Below the pieces are notes generated by a model. That model was not told the DNA's origin. It ran no database searches and saw only the letters and a list, made by a program, of their open reading frames with translations. Source: CAWBVG01 sp963792175 (lineage in GTDB: Bacteria; Acidobacteriota; Vicinamibacteria; Vicinamibacterales; CAVVIG01). From it: 64,000 nt of DNA. The stretch's first letter is position 1; the number at the start of each line of letters is the position of its first letter. Location: the NCBI GenBank assembly GCA_963792175.1, contig CAWBVG010000031.1, forward strand, positions 248,001-312,000, written 5' to 3'. Positions 58,119-64,000 of the stretch are shown in pieces. The translations under genes were made by a program, and so were the position numbers.

Positions 58119-58501
58119 TGGGTCACCTTGAGCAGATTTCGTGCAAGGCCAACCAGATCCTCGAGCCACAACGGCTTGAATCGCAGCTCCGCGCCGAGCT
58201 CGCGAAGCTCGCTCGACACGGCATCGTCGAGGAAATAGTCCCCGGTGACGATGGCCACCGGTACCTCCCGCTGTTCGTCGTGAGCACGGAGACGCCTCAG
58301 GAACCCGAGGCCGTCGACCAGCGGCATGCGCAGGTCGAGGATGATCGCGTCCGGATGACAATCCTCCGCTTCCTGCAATCCAGTTTCGGCGTTGACTGCC
58401 GTTCGGACCTGATAGCCCTCGAGCCGCAACATCCGCGCAAACGTTTGCGTGACGCCTTCGTCGTCGTCGACGATCAGAATTTTTGACGCGGTTTCAGACA
58501 T
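58115..58501 (-). CDS. stand-alone response-regulator receiver protein
   Basis: A 128-residue receiver domain: SKILIVDDDEGVTQTFARML with the acidic pair, DAIILDLRMPLVDGLGFLRR with the phospho-acceptor Asp, VPVAIVTGDYFLDD with Thr, and ELRFKPLWLEDLVGL with Lys. No output domain is present. It overlaps hemE by 4 bases, so the two are translationally coupled. It may link haem synthesis to a signal such as oxygen or nitrate, but no kinase is nearby. The frame is intact. Confidence 0.9.
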   Translation of the reverse strand: MSETASKILIVDDDEGVTQTFARMLRLEGYQVRTAVNAETGLQEAEDCHPDAIILDLRMPLVDGLGFLRRLRAHDEQREVPVAIVTGDYFLDDAVSSELRELGAELRFKPLWLEDLVGLARNLLKVTH

Positions 58502-58633
58502 GGGCAGGCAACCCGGCTATTGTAACCGACGCGCGCTCAATGGAATCCGTCGATCGTACAGTTCAGCTTGACAGATCCATGCTAAAATTTCGGGTTTGAT
58601 CCTCACCGTTATCCAATCGCTTGGAGGCGCTCG

Positions 58634-59228
58634 TTGAGCCCGATTCTGGTTCGGCCAGTTCGCGAGCAATTGGAGCACGACCGCCTGATCCGCCTGCTCC
58701 ATGACAAAATTCCGCCGCAAGTACGACGCCGGCATGAACCCGGGCACAGAACAGAACGTGCCCGTCGGCACCGGCCCATCGCCGCTGTTTCCGGATCTGG
58801 TGCTTCTGTCCGCCGATCGCGGCCGGAAACTCCAGGCCGTGGTCGAAGTCGAGACCGGCGAGTCAGTGAATCATCTGGAAGCGCTGGCGCAATGGGCGCA
58901 TTTTGGCCGGCTCCGCGCCGCGTTCCACCTCTACGTGCCTGCCGGAATGGTCGACGTCGCACGCCGTTTGTGCGAGGACAACCAGATCCACGTCGGCGAA
59001 ATCTGGAGCTACCACATCGTCGGCGATCAGCCGCGCTTCACGCTGGTTCACCGCAGCAAAGAGGCGCCGCCCGTGGTTCGGACGAAGCCACTCGTGAAAG
59101 CGCCGGTCAAACCGGCGGCGCCGCGTCCAGCGGCCGCGCCGAAGAAACCGGAGCCGCCTCGCGCGCCCAAACCGGCGCGCGCCGTCAAGAAAGCCGTCAA
59201 GAAAGCCGTCAAGAAGAAAAGGAAATAA
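58634..59228 (+). CDS. unknown protein with PD-(D/E)XK-like core and histone H1-like tail, one frameshift
   Basis: About 198 residues from TTG 58634, with GGAGG seven bases upstream. After SPILVRPVREQLEHDRLIRL, LLHDK, an indel near 58705 joins FRRKYDAGMNPGTEQNVPVG. SPLFPDLVLLSADRGRKLQA, then VVEVETGESVNHLEALAQWA, shows a Asp-...-ExE pattern like restriction-nuclease-fold proteins, though the catalytic Lys is not evident. The C-terminus (APKKPEPPRAPKPARAVKKA, then VKKAVKKK) is Lys/Ala/Pro rich like bacterial H1-like proteins, suggesting nucleic-acid contact. The function is unknown. Confidence 0.6.
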
Positions 59229-59231
59229 CGC

Positions 59232-59275
59232 CGGCTGTTCCAGCTGATAGCTGAAAGCCGATAGCCGAAAGCTGT
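59232..59275. repeat. GCTGATA/GCCGAAA heptamer repeat
   Basis: CAGCTGATAGCTGAAAGCCG and ATAGCCGAAAGCT form regular 7-base units GCTGATA, GCTGAAA, GCCGATA, GCCGAAA. It fills the 47-base gap and reaches the next ATG. Confidence 0.65.
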
Positions 59276-59881
59276 ATGGCTTTTCTCCGCTTCACGCGCG
59301 ACAAACGCGGCTACGAGCACTTCTACCTCGTGCAGCCGACGACGAACCGTCGAGGCAAGGTCCGCACGCGCATCCTCTACTGGTTTCGTACGCCACCCAA
59401 CGTCAAGGTCGGCCGGCAGCCTTTCGACGAGGCGCTCCGGCGCGCGCTCGAGGCGCAGAATCCCGGCGTCGACTTCGACTGGCAGAAAATCGTCGACACA
59501 CCCATTCCGTCGGCTGACGCGGAAAAGTGGCGCGAACGGCGACGGGCGGAACGTGCCGAACGAGTGGCGCGCCAGGCCGGGACCGATCTGGAAGAGACCG
59601 CAGGCGAGTCCGCGACCGTAGAAGACGAGCCGCCATCCGACGACCAGACGACAGAGGCGCCGCGCACGGATGTTTCCGAAGTCCGCGCATCCCAACCTGA
59701 CGAGCAACAGCAGCAACACAGCACGCAGCAACAGCGGCAGCAACAGCAGCAGCGGCGTCGGCGCAGACGCGGACGCCGCGGCCGTCCGGAGCGGCCAACC
59801 GAACCCCAGCCGGCCGAAGCTCCCACGACGCTCGACGCGTCGTCCCCGCCCGACATTCCTGAATCGCACGAACCGCAGTGA
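59276..59881 (+). CDS. unknown protein with conserved N-terminus and Gln/Arg-rich tail
   Basis: An intact 201-residue protein. The N-terminus MAFLRFTRDKRGYEHFYLVQ, PTTNRRGKVRTRILYWFRTP looks like a compact conserved domain (I have seen similar hypothetical proteins but cannot name a family). It is followed by QPFDEALRRALEAQNPGVDF and a charged helix (KWRERRRAERAERVARQAG). The last third is acidic, then Gln-rich, then an Arg run (RRRRRRGRRGRPERP), which suggests RNA or DNA binding. The stop overlaps the GTG of the next gene (GTGA). Confidence 0.65.
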   Translation: MAFLRFTRDKRGYEHFYLVQPTTNRRGKVRTRILYWFRTPPNVKVGRQPFDEALRRALEAQNPGVDFDWQKIVDTPIPSADAEKWRERRRAERAERVARQAGTDLEETAGESATVEDEPPSDDQTTEAPRTDVSEVRASQPDEQQQQHSTQQQRQQQQQRRRRRRGRRGRPERPTEPQPAEAPTTLDASSPPDIPESHEPQ

Positions 59882-60552
59882 TCCGTCTTCGCGCGGCCGC
59901 TGGCGCGATTGCGGTCGCGCTGCTCATCTGGCTGGGCGGACGATGGGCTGGACCGCGCATGCTCGGCGTGATTGTGGACGTCCGGCACTGGGGCCTGGTC
60001 GCACCGGTCGTGTTCATGCTGCTCTATGCGGTCTCGGTCGTTGCGCTGGTGCCGGCCTCTGTGCTGACGATGGCGGGCGGAGCGGTCTTCGGCCTGGTGC
60101 GAGGGGCCGTTTTCTCGTTTGGCGGAGCGTTGCTCGGCTCAACCGTGGCGTTTCTGCTCGGCCGTTACGTGGCGCGTCGCCTGATCGAGCGCAAGCTGGC
60201 CACGATGCCACGATTCGCAGCCATCGATCGCGCCGTCTCGGCGCAGGGCCTTCGGATCGTGTTCCTGCTGCGCCTCTCGCCGATCGTGCCATTCAATTTC
60301 CTGAACTACGCACTGGGGGTCACGAGAATCTCGATTAAGGACTTCGTGATCGCGTCCGCCGGCACGTTGCCTGGCGCCGTGATGTACGCATACGCCGGAA
60401 AAGTGACTGGCGAAGCGCTGGCGCTCGCCGGTCAGGCCGAGCTCCCGAAAGACGCGTCTTATTACGCGATTCTGGTTGCGGGGCTTGCCGCGACGCTGGC
60501 CGCCACGACCGTGATTGCGCGGACCGCCCGGAGGGCTCTTCGCGATGTATAA
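59878..60552 (+). CDS. TVP38/TMEM64-family (VTT domain) membrane protein
   Basis: A 224-residue inner-membrane protein with about six helices. LVPASVLTMAGGAVFGLVRG and AVFSFGGALLGSTVAFLLGR form the first half of the VTT domain; LRIVFLLRLSPIVPFNFLNY (F/LLRLSPxxPFxxxNY) is the family hallmark, followed by ALGVTRISIKDFVIASAGTL. Homologues are DedA-like and have been linked to lipid scrambling or flipping; the role here is unproven. It starts at GTG 59878, overlapping the previous stop. Confidence 0.9.
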   Translation: MIRLRAAAGAIAVALLIWLGGRWAGPRMLGVIVDVRHWGLVAPVVFMLLYAVSVVALVPASVLTMAGGAVFGLVRGAVFSFGGALLGSTVAFLLGRYVARRLIERKLATMPRFAAIDRAVSAQGLRIVFLLRLSPIVPFNFLNYALGVTRISIKDFVIASAGTLPGAVMYAYAGKVTGEALALAGQAELPKDASYYAILVAGLAATLAATTVIARTARRALRDV

Positions 60553-60564
60553 TGAAGGACCCTT

Positions 60565-61908
60565 ATGAACTTGAAAATGAACGGGTTCTGGTCCACGGCT
60601 CTGTTGGTGGTCCTGGCCGCGGGTCTGTCGGCGCAGACGCCCGCGCAGCCACCGGCACAGCCCCCAGCGTCCGCGACGACGACGACGCAGCAGAAACCCA
60701 CGTTCCGCGTCCAGGTCGATCTGGTCACGAACGATATCGTCGTGCGCGACGACAAGGGCAACTTCATCCCGGACCTCAAGAAGGATGAATTCGAAGTCTA
60801 TGAAGACGGCGTGAAGCAGGAACTCACGTCGATGACAGTGGTCACTGGTGGCCGCGTGACGAACGTCCTGGCGCCGCCGCCGCCACCGCCACCAGAGGGA
60901 ATCATTCTGCCGCTATCGCGGCCGAAGACCGACGTCTCGGGCCGCATCTTTCTTTTCTTCGTCGACGACTTGCACCTGCAGTTCCACAACACCGGCCGGG
61001 TGCGCGATCTGTTCAAGCGGATCTCGAAGGAGCTGGTGCACGACGGCGACATGTTCGGCATCGTCTCCAGCGGTCCGTCGTCTATCGCCGTCGACATGAC
61101 GTACGACAAGGCGCGTCTCGAGGAGGCGATCAAGAAAATCGCCGGCAGCGAACTGAAGCCGACCGACATCATCAACGGCTCGTCAGGGGCCGAAGGGCCG
61201 AGCGAAGTGCGGTATCGCGCACACGTCGCCTTCTCGACGGTCAACGACCTGTTGAACAACCTCGAATCGGTGCACAATCGCCGCAAGGCGCTGGTGTACG
61301 TCAGCGACGGCTACGACTTCAATCCGTTCCAGGATGCGCGTCTCGGTCTGATGGAGCCCAACTCGCCGTTCGCGCAGAACGAGTTCGCGCGCTCGCAGAA
61401 TCAGATGCAGCAGCAGAACTCGGACGGGTCGAACTCGAACGCCGTCGATCCGATGACGCAGCAGCAGAAGCAGAGCGAGCAGTTCGCCGACGCGGATCTC
61501 GCGCGCGAGCTCGGCGAGCTGACGCGTCAGGCGAACCGCGCGAACGTCACGATGTACACGATCGATCCGCGCGGTCTCGTGTCCGGCATGGGCGACATCG
61601 ACGAGCAGGTGGATCCGCGGCAGTGGAGCGAGTTCGTCCGGAAGTCACAGGACAGTCTTCGCGTCATCGCGGAAGAAACCGGCGGCATCGCCGTCGTCAA
61701 CCAGAACGATTTCAGCAAGGCGCTGAAACGGATTGACGCCGAGACGAGCGACTACTACGTGCTGGGGTACTACTCGAACAACCCCGACGCGTCGCGCCGC
61801 CGCCGCCAGGTGGATGTGAAGGTGACGCGCAAGGGCGCGACGGTCTGGTTCCGGAAGGAATACGTCCTCAAGCCGCCGCCGAAGCCGTCGTCTTCGACCA
61901 AGAAATAG
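60565..61908 (+). CDS. VWFA-related protein of the Acidobacteria type
   Basis: An intact 447-residue exported protein with a signal (MNLKMNGFWSTALLVVLAAG) and a Pro/Gln/Thr-rich linker. The conserved front domain is FRVQVDLVTNDIVVRDDKGN to FEVYEDGVKQELTSM. A von Willebrand A-like fold follows: IFLFFVDDLHLQFHNTGRVR in the metal-site position, then RKALVYVSDGYDFNPF and VTMYTIDPRGLVSG. DYYVLGYYSNNPDASRRRRQ is the C-terminal hallmark. This architecture is abundant in Acidobacteria and is a taxonomic pointer. An Asn/Gln-rich insert (NQMQQQNSDGSNSNAVDPMT) lies in the middle. Ligand and role are unknown. Confidence 0.93.
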   Translation: MNLKMNGFWSTALLVVLAAGLSAQTPAQPPAQPPASATTTTQQKPTFRVQVDLVTNDIVVRDDKGNFIPDLKKDEFEVYEDGVKQELTSMTVVTGGRVTNVLAPPPPPPPEGIILPLSRPKTDVSGRIFLFFVDDLHLQFHNTGRVRDLFKRISKELVHDGDMFGIVSSGPSSIAVDMTYDKARLEEAIKKIAGSELKPTDIINGSSGAEGPSEVRYRAHVAFSTVNDLLNNLESVHNRRKALVYVSDGYDFNPFQDARLGLMEPNSPFAQNEFARSQNQMQQQNSDGSNSNAVDPMTQQQKQSEQFADADLARELGELTRQANRANVTMYTIDPRGLVSGMGDIDEQVDPRQWSEFVRKSQDSLRVIAEETGGIAVVNQNDFSKALKRIDAETSDYYVLGYYSNNPDASRRRRQVDVKVTRKGATVWFRKEYVLKPPPKPSSSTKK

Positions 61909-61983
61909 GCTGGACGGGCGGGAAGGGCAGGACGGGAAGTCTTCCCGTCCGCCCATCCTGCCCATCCTGCCTACACTGCCCGC
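61909..61983. terminator. GGACGGGAAG/CTTCCCGTCC repeat hairpin between convergent genes
   Basis: Perfect arms GGACGGGAAG (61930-61939) and CTTCCCGTCC (61941-61950) lie in a longer tract of GGGCGGGAAGGGCAGG and GCCCATCCTGCCCATCCTGC. Between the VWFA and methyltransferase stops, it can terminate in both directions although it lacks a T run. The methyltransferase stop is inside the tract. Confidence 0.5.
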
Positions 61984-62891
61984 CGCGGCCTTTTAACCTC
62001 AGACTTCAGACTTCGAACCTTCGCCGGCCGTCCGGTCATGGTCGCGCGGACCCTGGCGACCGCTTCCCGCAGGTACGTCTCGTCGACGTCGGCGCCGATG
62101 AAGCTGACGCCGAGGCGGGCGCACGCGACGGCTGTGCTGCCGAGGCCCGTAAACGGGTCCATCACCACCTGAATCCGCTTCAGCCCGTGCAGGCGCACGC
62201 ACTGTTCCGGCAGCCGCGACGGAAAGGTCGCCGGGTGCGGGCGGTCGCGATCGCGGCGCTGAATCGTCTCGTACGGAATGAACCACGTGTTCCCGCGGCA
62301 GCGCACGCCGCCGGAAGCTGCCCGCCAGCGAGCGATGTTCGATTGGTCCTGGTAGGGGACCCCAAGGGCCAGCCGCTCCAGGCCGGTTTCGCCGAGCGGG
62401 GTGAAGTGGAAGATGAATTCGTGGCAGTCGTTCAGGAACCGGTCGCTGTTGATCGGCTTGTAGTGCCCGACCGCCAGGTCGCGGGTCAGTCCGGCGGCGC
62501 TGCCGGCCGCCGAGCGCTCGATGGCGATCGACTTGACCCAATGGATGATGTTCTGCAGCCGCAGATGCGGGCGTACCGCCTGCGCCACGTCAAGAGCGGT
62601 CCAGGGGTCGGTCGGCTTGGCGCCCACGTTCAGAAAGAGCGACCCCTCGGGGCGCAGCACCCGAGCCGCGGCGGCCACCCAGGTGTTGGTCCATTGGAGA
62701 TAGTCCGACCGCGACAGGGTGTCCTGGTACTGGTTGTACTGAATGCCAAGATTGTAAGGAGGCGACGTGACGATCACGTCGACGCTCCTGGCGGGCAGCT
62801 GCGCGAAGACGTCCAGACAATCCGAATGATAAAAGGTGCTTCGCGCGGAGCCTAAAGTGACGGAGTCGAAGGGCTTTTGTAGAACGGTCAC
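61971..62891 (-). CDS. DNA methyltransferase (N4-cytosine/N6-adenine, DNA_methylase N-4/N-6)
   Basis: An intact 306-residue amino-methyltransferase. SVDVIVTSPPYNLGIQYNQY contains the catalytic TSPPY; VMDPFTGLGSTAVACARLGV (DPFxGxGST) binds S-adenosylmethionine, giving the beta-type order with the catalytic motif first. IIHWVKSIAIERSAAGSAAG fits the target-recognition region. TSPPYN is common to both N4-cytosine and N6-adenine enzymes. No restriction endonuclease adjoins it, so it looks orphan. The C-terminal KVRSLKSEVKRPRRAV is encoded by a GAAGTCT-type short repeat. Confidence 0.92.
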   Translation of the reverse strand: MTVLQKPFDSVTLGSARSTFYHSDCLDVFAQLPARSVDVIVTSPPYNLGIQYNQYQDTLSRSDYLQWTNTWVAAAARVLRPEGSLFLNVGAKPTDPWTALDVAQAVRPHLRLQNIIHWVKSIAIERSAAGSAAGLTRDLAVGHYKPINSDRFLNDCHEFIFHFTPLGETGLERLALGVPYQDQSNIARWRAASGGVRCRGNTWFIPYETIQRRDRDRPHPATFPSRLPEQCVRLHGLKRIQVVMDPFTGLGSTAVACARLGVSFIGADVDETYLREAVARVRATMTGRPAKVRSLKSEVKRPRRAV

Positions 62892-62993
62892 GCCAGTATT
62901 TCGGTCGTGTGCCGCGGGTACGTTAGAGGGTGGGCGTCACTTACGAGGTCGTACGATGACACAGGGTTGTGACCTGACGGTCACAACCGGTTG

Positions 62994-63203
62994 TCAGGAA
63001 GCCTTGGTCGCGAGCGCGATCGGGACGGCCGACGAGATCCGGTCCGCAGCCACCGTGTGATTTCGTCGATGACCGGCGCTGACGCAGGTTTTGCCTTTTT
63101 CCTCGACGTAAGTGACTTCCCGGCTGGTCGCCACCTCGCGATACCGGCCGACCACGCAGCCGCATCGGAGCGTGGTGAAGCCGAGAAGCCGAACGAGACT
63201 CAT
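62994..63203 (-). CDS. small cysteine-containing protein, unknown
   Basis: A 69-residue frame starting MSLVRLLGFTTLRCGCVVGR with YREVATSREVTYVEEKGKTC, then HRRNHTVAADRISSAV. The CGCxxGxY and late Cys/His residues look like a small metal-binding or structural motif. ATG 63203 has AGGA upstream. No homologue is recognised with certainty. Codon use and motif density make it more credible than the overlapping frames, but it could be spurious. Confidence 0.45.
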   Translation of the reverse strand: MSLVRLLGFTTLRCGCVVGRYREVATSREVTYVEEKGKTCVSAGHRRNHTVAADRISSAVPIALATKAS

Positions 63204-63254
63204 CGTGTCCTCCGTCTCAACCGCGGAGCAATATACGTACCGCGACACACTTCG

Positions 63255-63310
63255 AACGAGCCTGCCACGCCATAGCCGCGAAGCGGCGAAGGCGGGCTGC
63301 CAGTACACAT
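63255..63310. repeat. GCCGCGAAGCGGCGAAGGCGG-like hairpin fragment
   Basis: CCATAGCCGCGAAGCGGCG then AAGGCGGGCTGCCAG resembles the dispersed GTCCGCCTTCGC/AGCTACGGCGGAC family (complement). It lies in the 180-base gap before the TPR gene end, which otherwise holds no clear gene. Confidence 0.5.
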
Positions 63311-63385
63311 ATCGGCACAGAGATCAGAGGAGTACATGCACGATCGATCGATGGTCGCGACTTCAGATCTTTGAACTGATCTTCA

Positions 63386-64000
63386 TCATCGTGGATTTGC
63401 GAGAGCGGAACGAGCCTGTGCGAGACCGGAACGCGCGGCTTCCGAATGACGGTCGATCGACAAAGCCTCGGTGAAGTAGCGCGCGGCCTCTTGCGGGTTG
63501 GCGGCCTCGAGATGAAAGAGCCCCAGGTTGATGTACGTCGACGGGTCTTTCGGATCGGCGCGCAGCGATGCTTCGAATGCCGATTGCGCACACTCCCGGC
63601 GCCCGAGGGTGGCACACGCCGCCCCTAACAGGTTCTGCGCCCGGGCGTGGTCGGGGTGCCGATCGACCACGCCGCGGATGGCCGCAATCGCCTCTTCGGC
63701 CCGGCCGCGCAGAAAGAGCACCGTGGCCTGGTAATAGCGAGGGTCCGGCCGATCAGGGAAGCGCGCGGCCAGCGACGCGGCCAGCGGCTCGAGGCGGTCG
63801 GCGTCCTCGGCGTCGGCGACAATCGAGGCCAGTTGCTCGGCCGCGCGCGGATCCTCCGGGGCCAGACCGCATCGCCGCGGACGCGGCCTCGATTGCGGCG
63901 TTCCCATCCCCGCCAGCCGCGTACAGATGGGCAAGCTCGATCCGGATTGGAGCGTTGGTTGGCTCGCGGGACGCGATCGTCTTCAGCCACTCCAGCGTTT
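63386..64000 (-). CDS. TPR-repeat protein, 5' part beyond window, one frameshift
   Basis: C-terminal part of a tetratricopeptide protein whose start lies beyond position 64000. From the edge it reads TLEWLKTIASREPTNAPIRI, ELAHLYAAGGDGNAAIEAAS, then changes frame near 63870. It continues RFPDRPDPRYYQATVLFLRG, RAEEAIAAIRGVVDRHPDHA, RAQNLLGAACATLGRRECAQ and STYINLGLFHLEAANPQEAA, ending at 63386. The repeats are of the 34-residue TPR type. No catalytic domain is in the visible part. It is probably a scaffold or an outer-membrane/periplasmic assembly protein; the missing N-terminus would tell. Confidence 0.82.

Noticed and set aside
62956..63060. Short plus-strand ORF starting MTQGCDLTVTTGCQ
   Set aside because: No ribosome site of note and it is antisense to a more plausible small minus-strand frame.

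Overview
The window is a GC-rich bacterial chromosome segment, most likely from an acidobacterium of the Vicinamibacteria type. The signs are a VWFA-related protein of the kind typical of Acidobacteria (60565-61908), three large TonB-dependent receptors (two with an N-terminal carboxypeptidase-regulatory-like domain), many periplasmic sugar enzymes with Tat-type signals, and abundant short tandem repeats between genes. Many reading frames are broken by single-base indels. They are dense in 1-29 kb, scattered in 33-49 kb and almost absent from 49.6 to 62.9 kb. In several cases (mannonate dehydratase at 14.5 kb, LacI at 5.6 kb, symporter at 8.15 kb) removing one base restores the family sequence exactly. 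I therefore treat these as intact genes with probable sequence errors and annotate the full span.

1-31.5 kb is a carbohydrate-use island. On the minus strand a TonB receptor and a GH29 alpha-L-fucosidase face a LacI regulator, with two palindromic operators between them. On the plus strand follow an alginate-lyase-like enzyme, a sodium/sugar symporter, galactokinase, galactose-1-phosphate uridylyltransferase, an alpha-galactosidase-like enzyme, an MFS carrier, D-mannonate dehydratase and a sugar isomerase, mostly joined by 4-base start/stop overlaps. A minus-strand hexuronate block (ExuT-like carrier, two-part altronate dehydratase, SDR dehydrogenase, FadR-type regulator) faces a plus-strand set (isomerase/epimerase, PmoA-like protein, Gfo/Idh/MocA oxidoreductase, TonB receptor, KduD-like dehydrogenase, KDPG aldolase, KDG kinase). 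Mannonate and altronate both give 2-keto-3-deoxygluconate (KDG), which KdgK and Eda convert to pyruvate and glyceraldehyde-3-phosphate.

31.5-38.5 kb carries an Fsr-like MFS pump, threonine dehydratase, a c'-like cytochrome, and an STN-domain siderophore receptor with its PiuC-type iron dioxygenase.

38.5-49.2 kb is the most interesting part. It holds a TPR protein, a PpiC-related protein, an ABC exporter with two cyclic-nucleotide-binding domains and an intact C39 peptidase domain, an HlyD-type adaptor, a sigma-54 activator, a candidate sigma-54 promoter (GG-N10-GC), five tandem genes for short lysine-rich peptides, and a convergent TPR-SET protein. The peptides repeat two modules: a DL...VKGG double-glycine motif and an NDNxTLVRxAKP segment. 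I infer an uncharacterised peptide maturation and export system, possibly with lysine methylation.

49.6-64 kb carries two polytopic membrane proteins, tRNA-Lys(UUU), a lone receiver protein, arginase, a hemE-hemH-hemG run preceded by another receiver protein, two proteins with basic low-complexity tails, a TVP38-type membrane protein, the VWFA protein, an orphan DNA methyltransferase, a small cysteine-containing protein and a TPR protein cut by the window edge.

Across the window, junctions between genes are filled by many different short-period satellites (often 7 bases), commonly in inverted halves that could fold into long hairpins. They also enter coding sequence in a signal peptide, internal loops and C-terminal tails.
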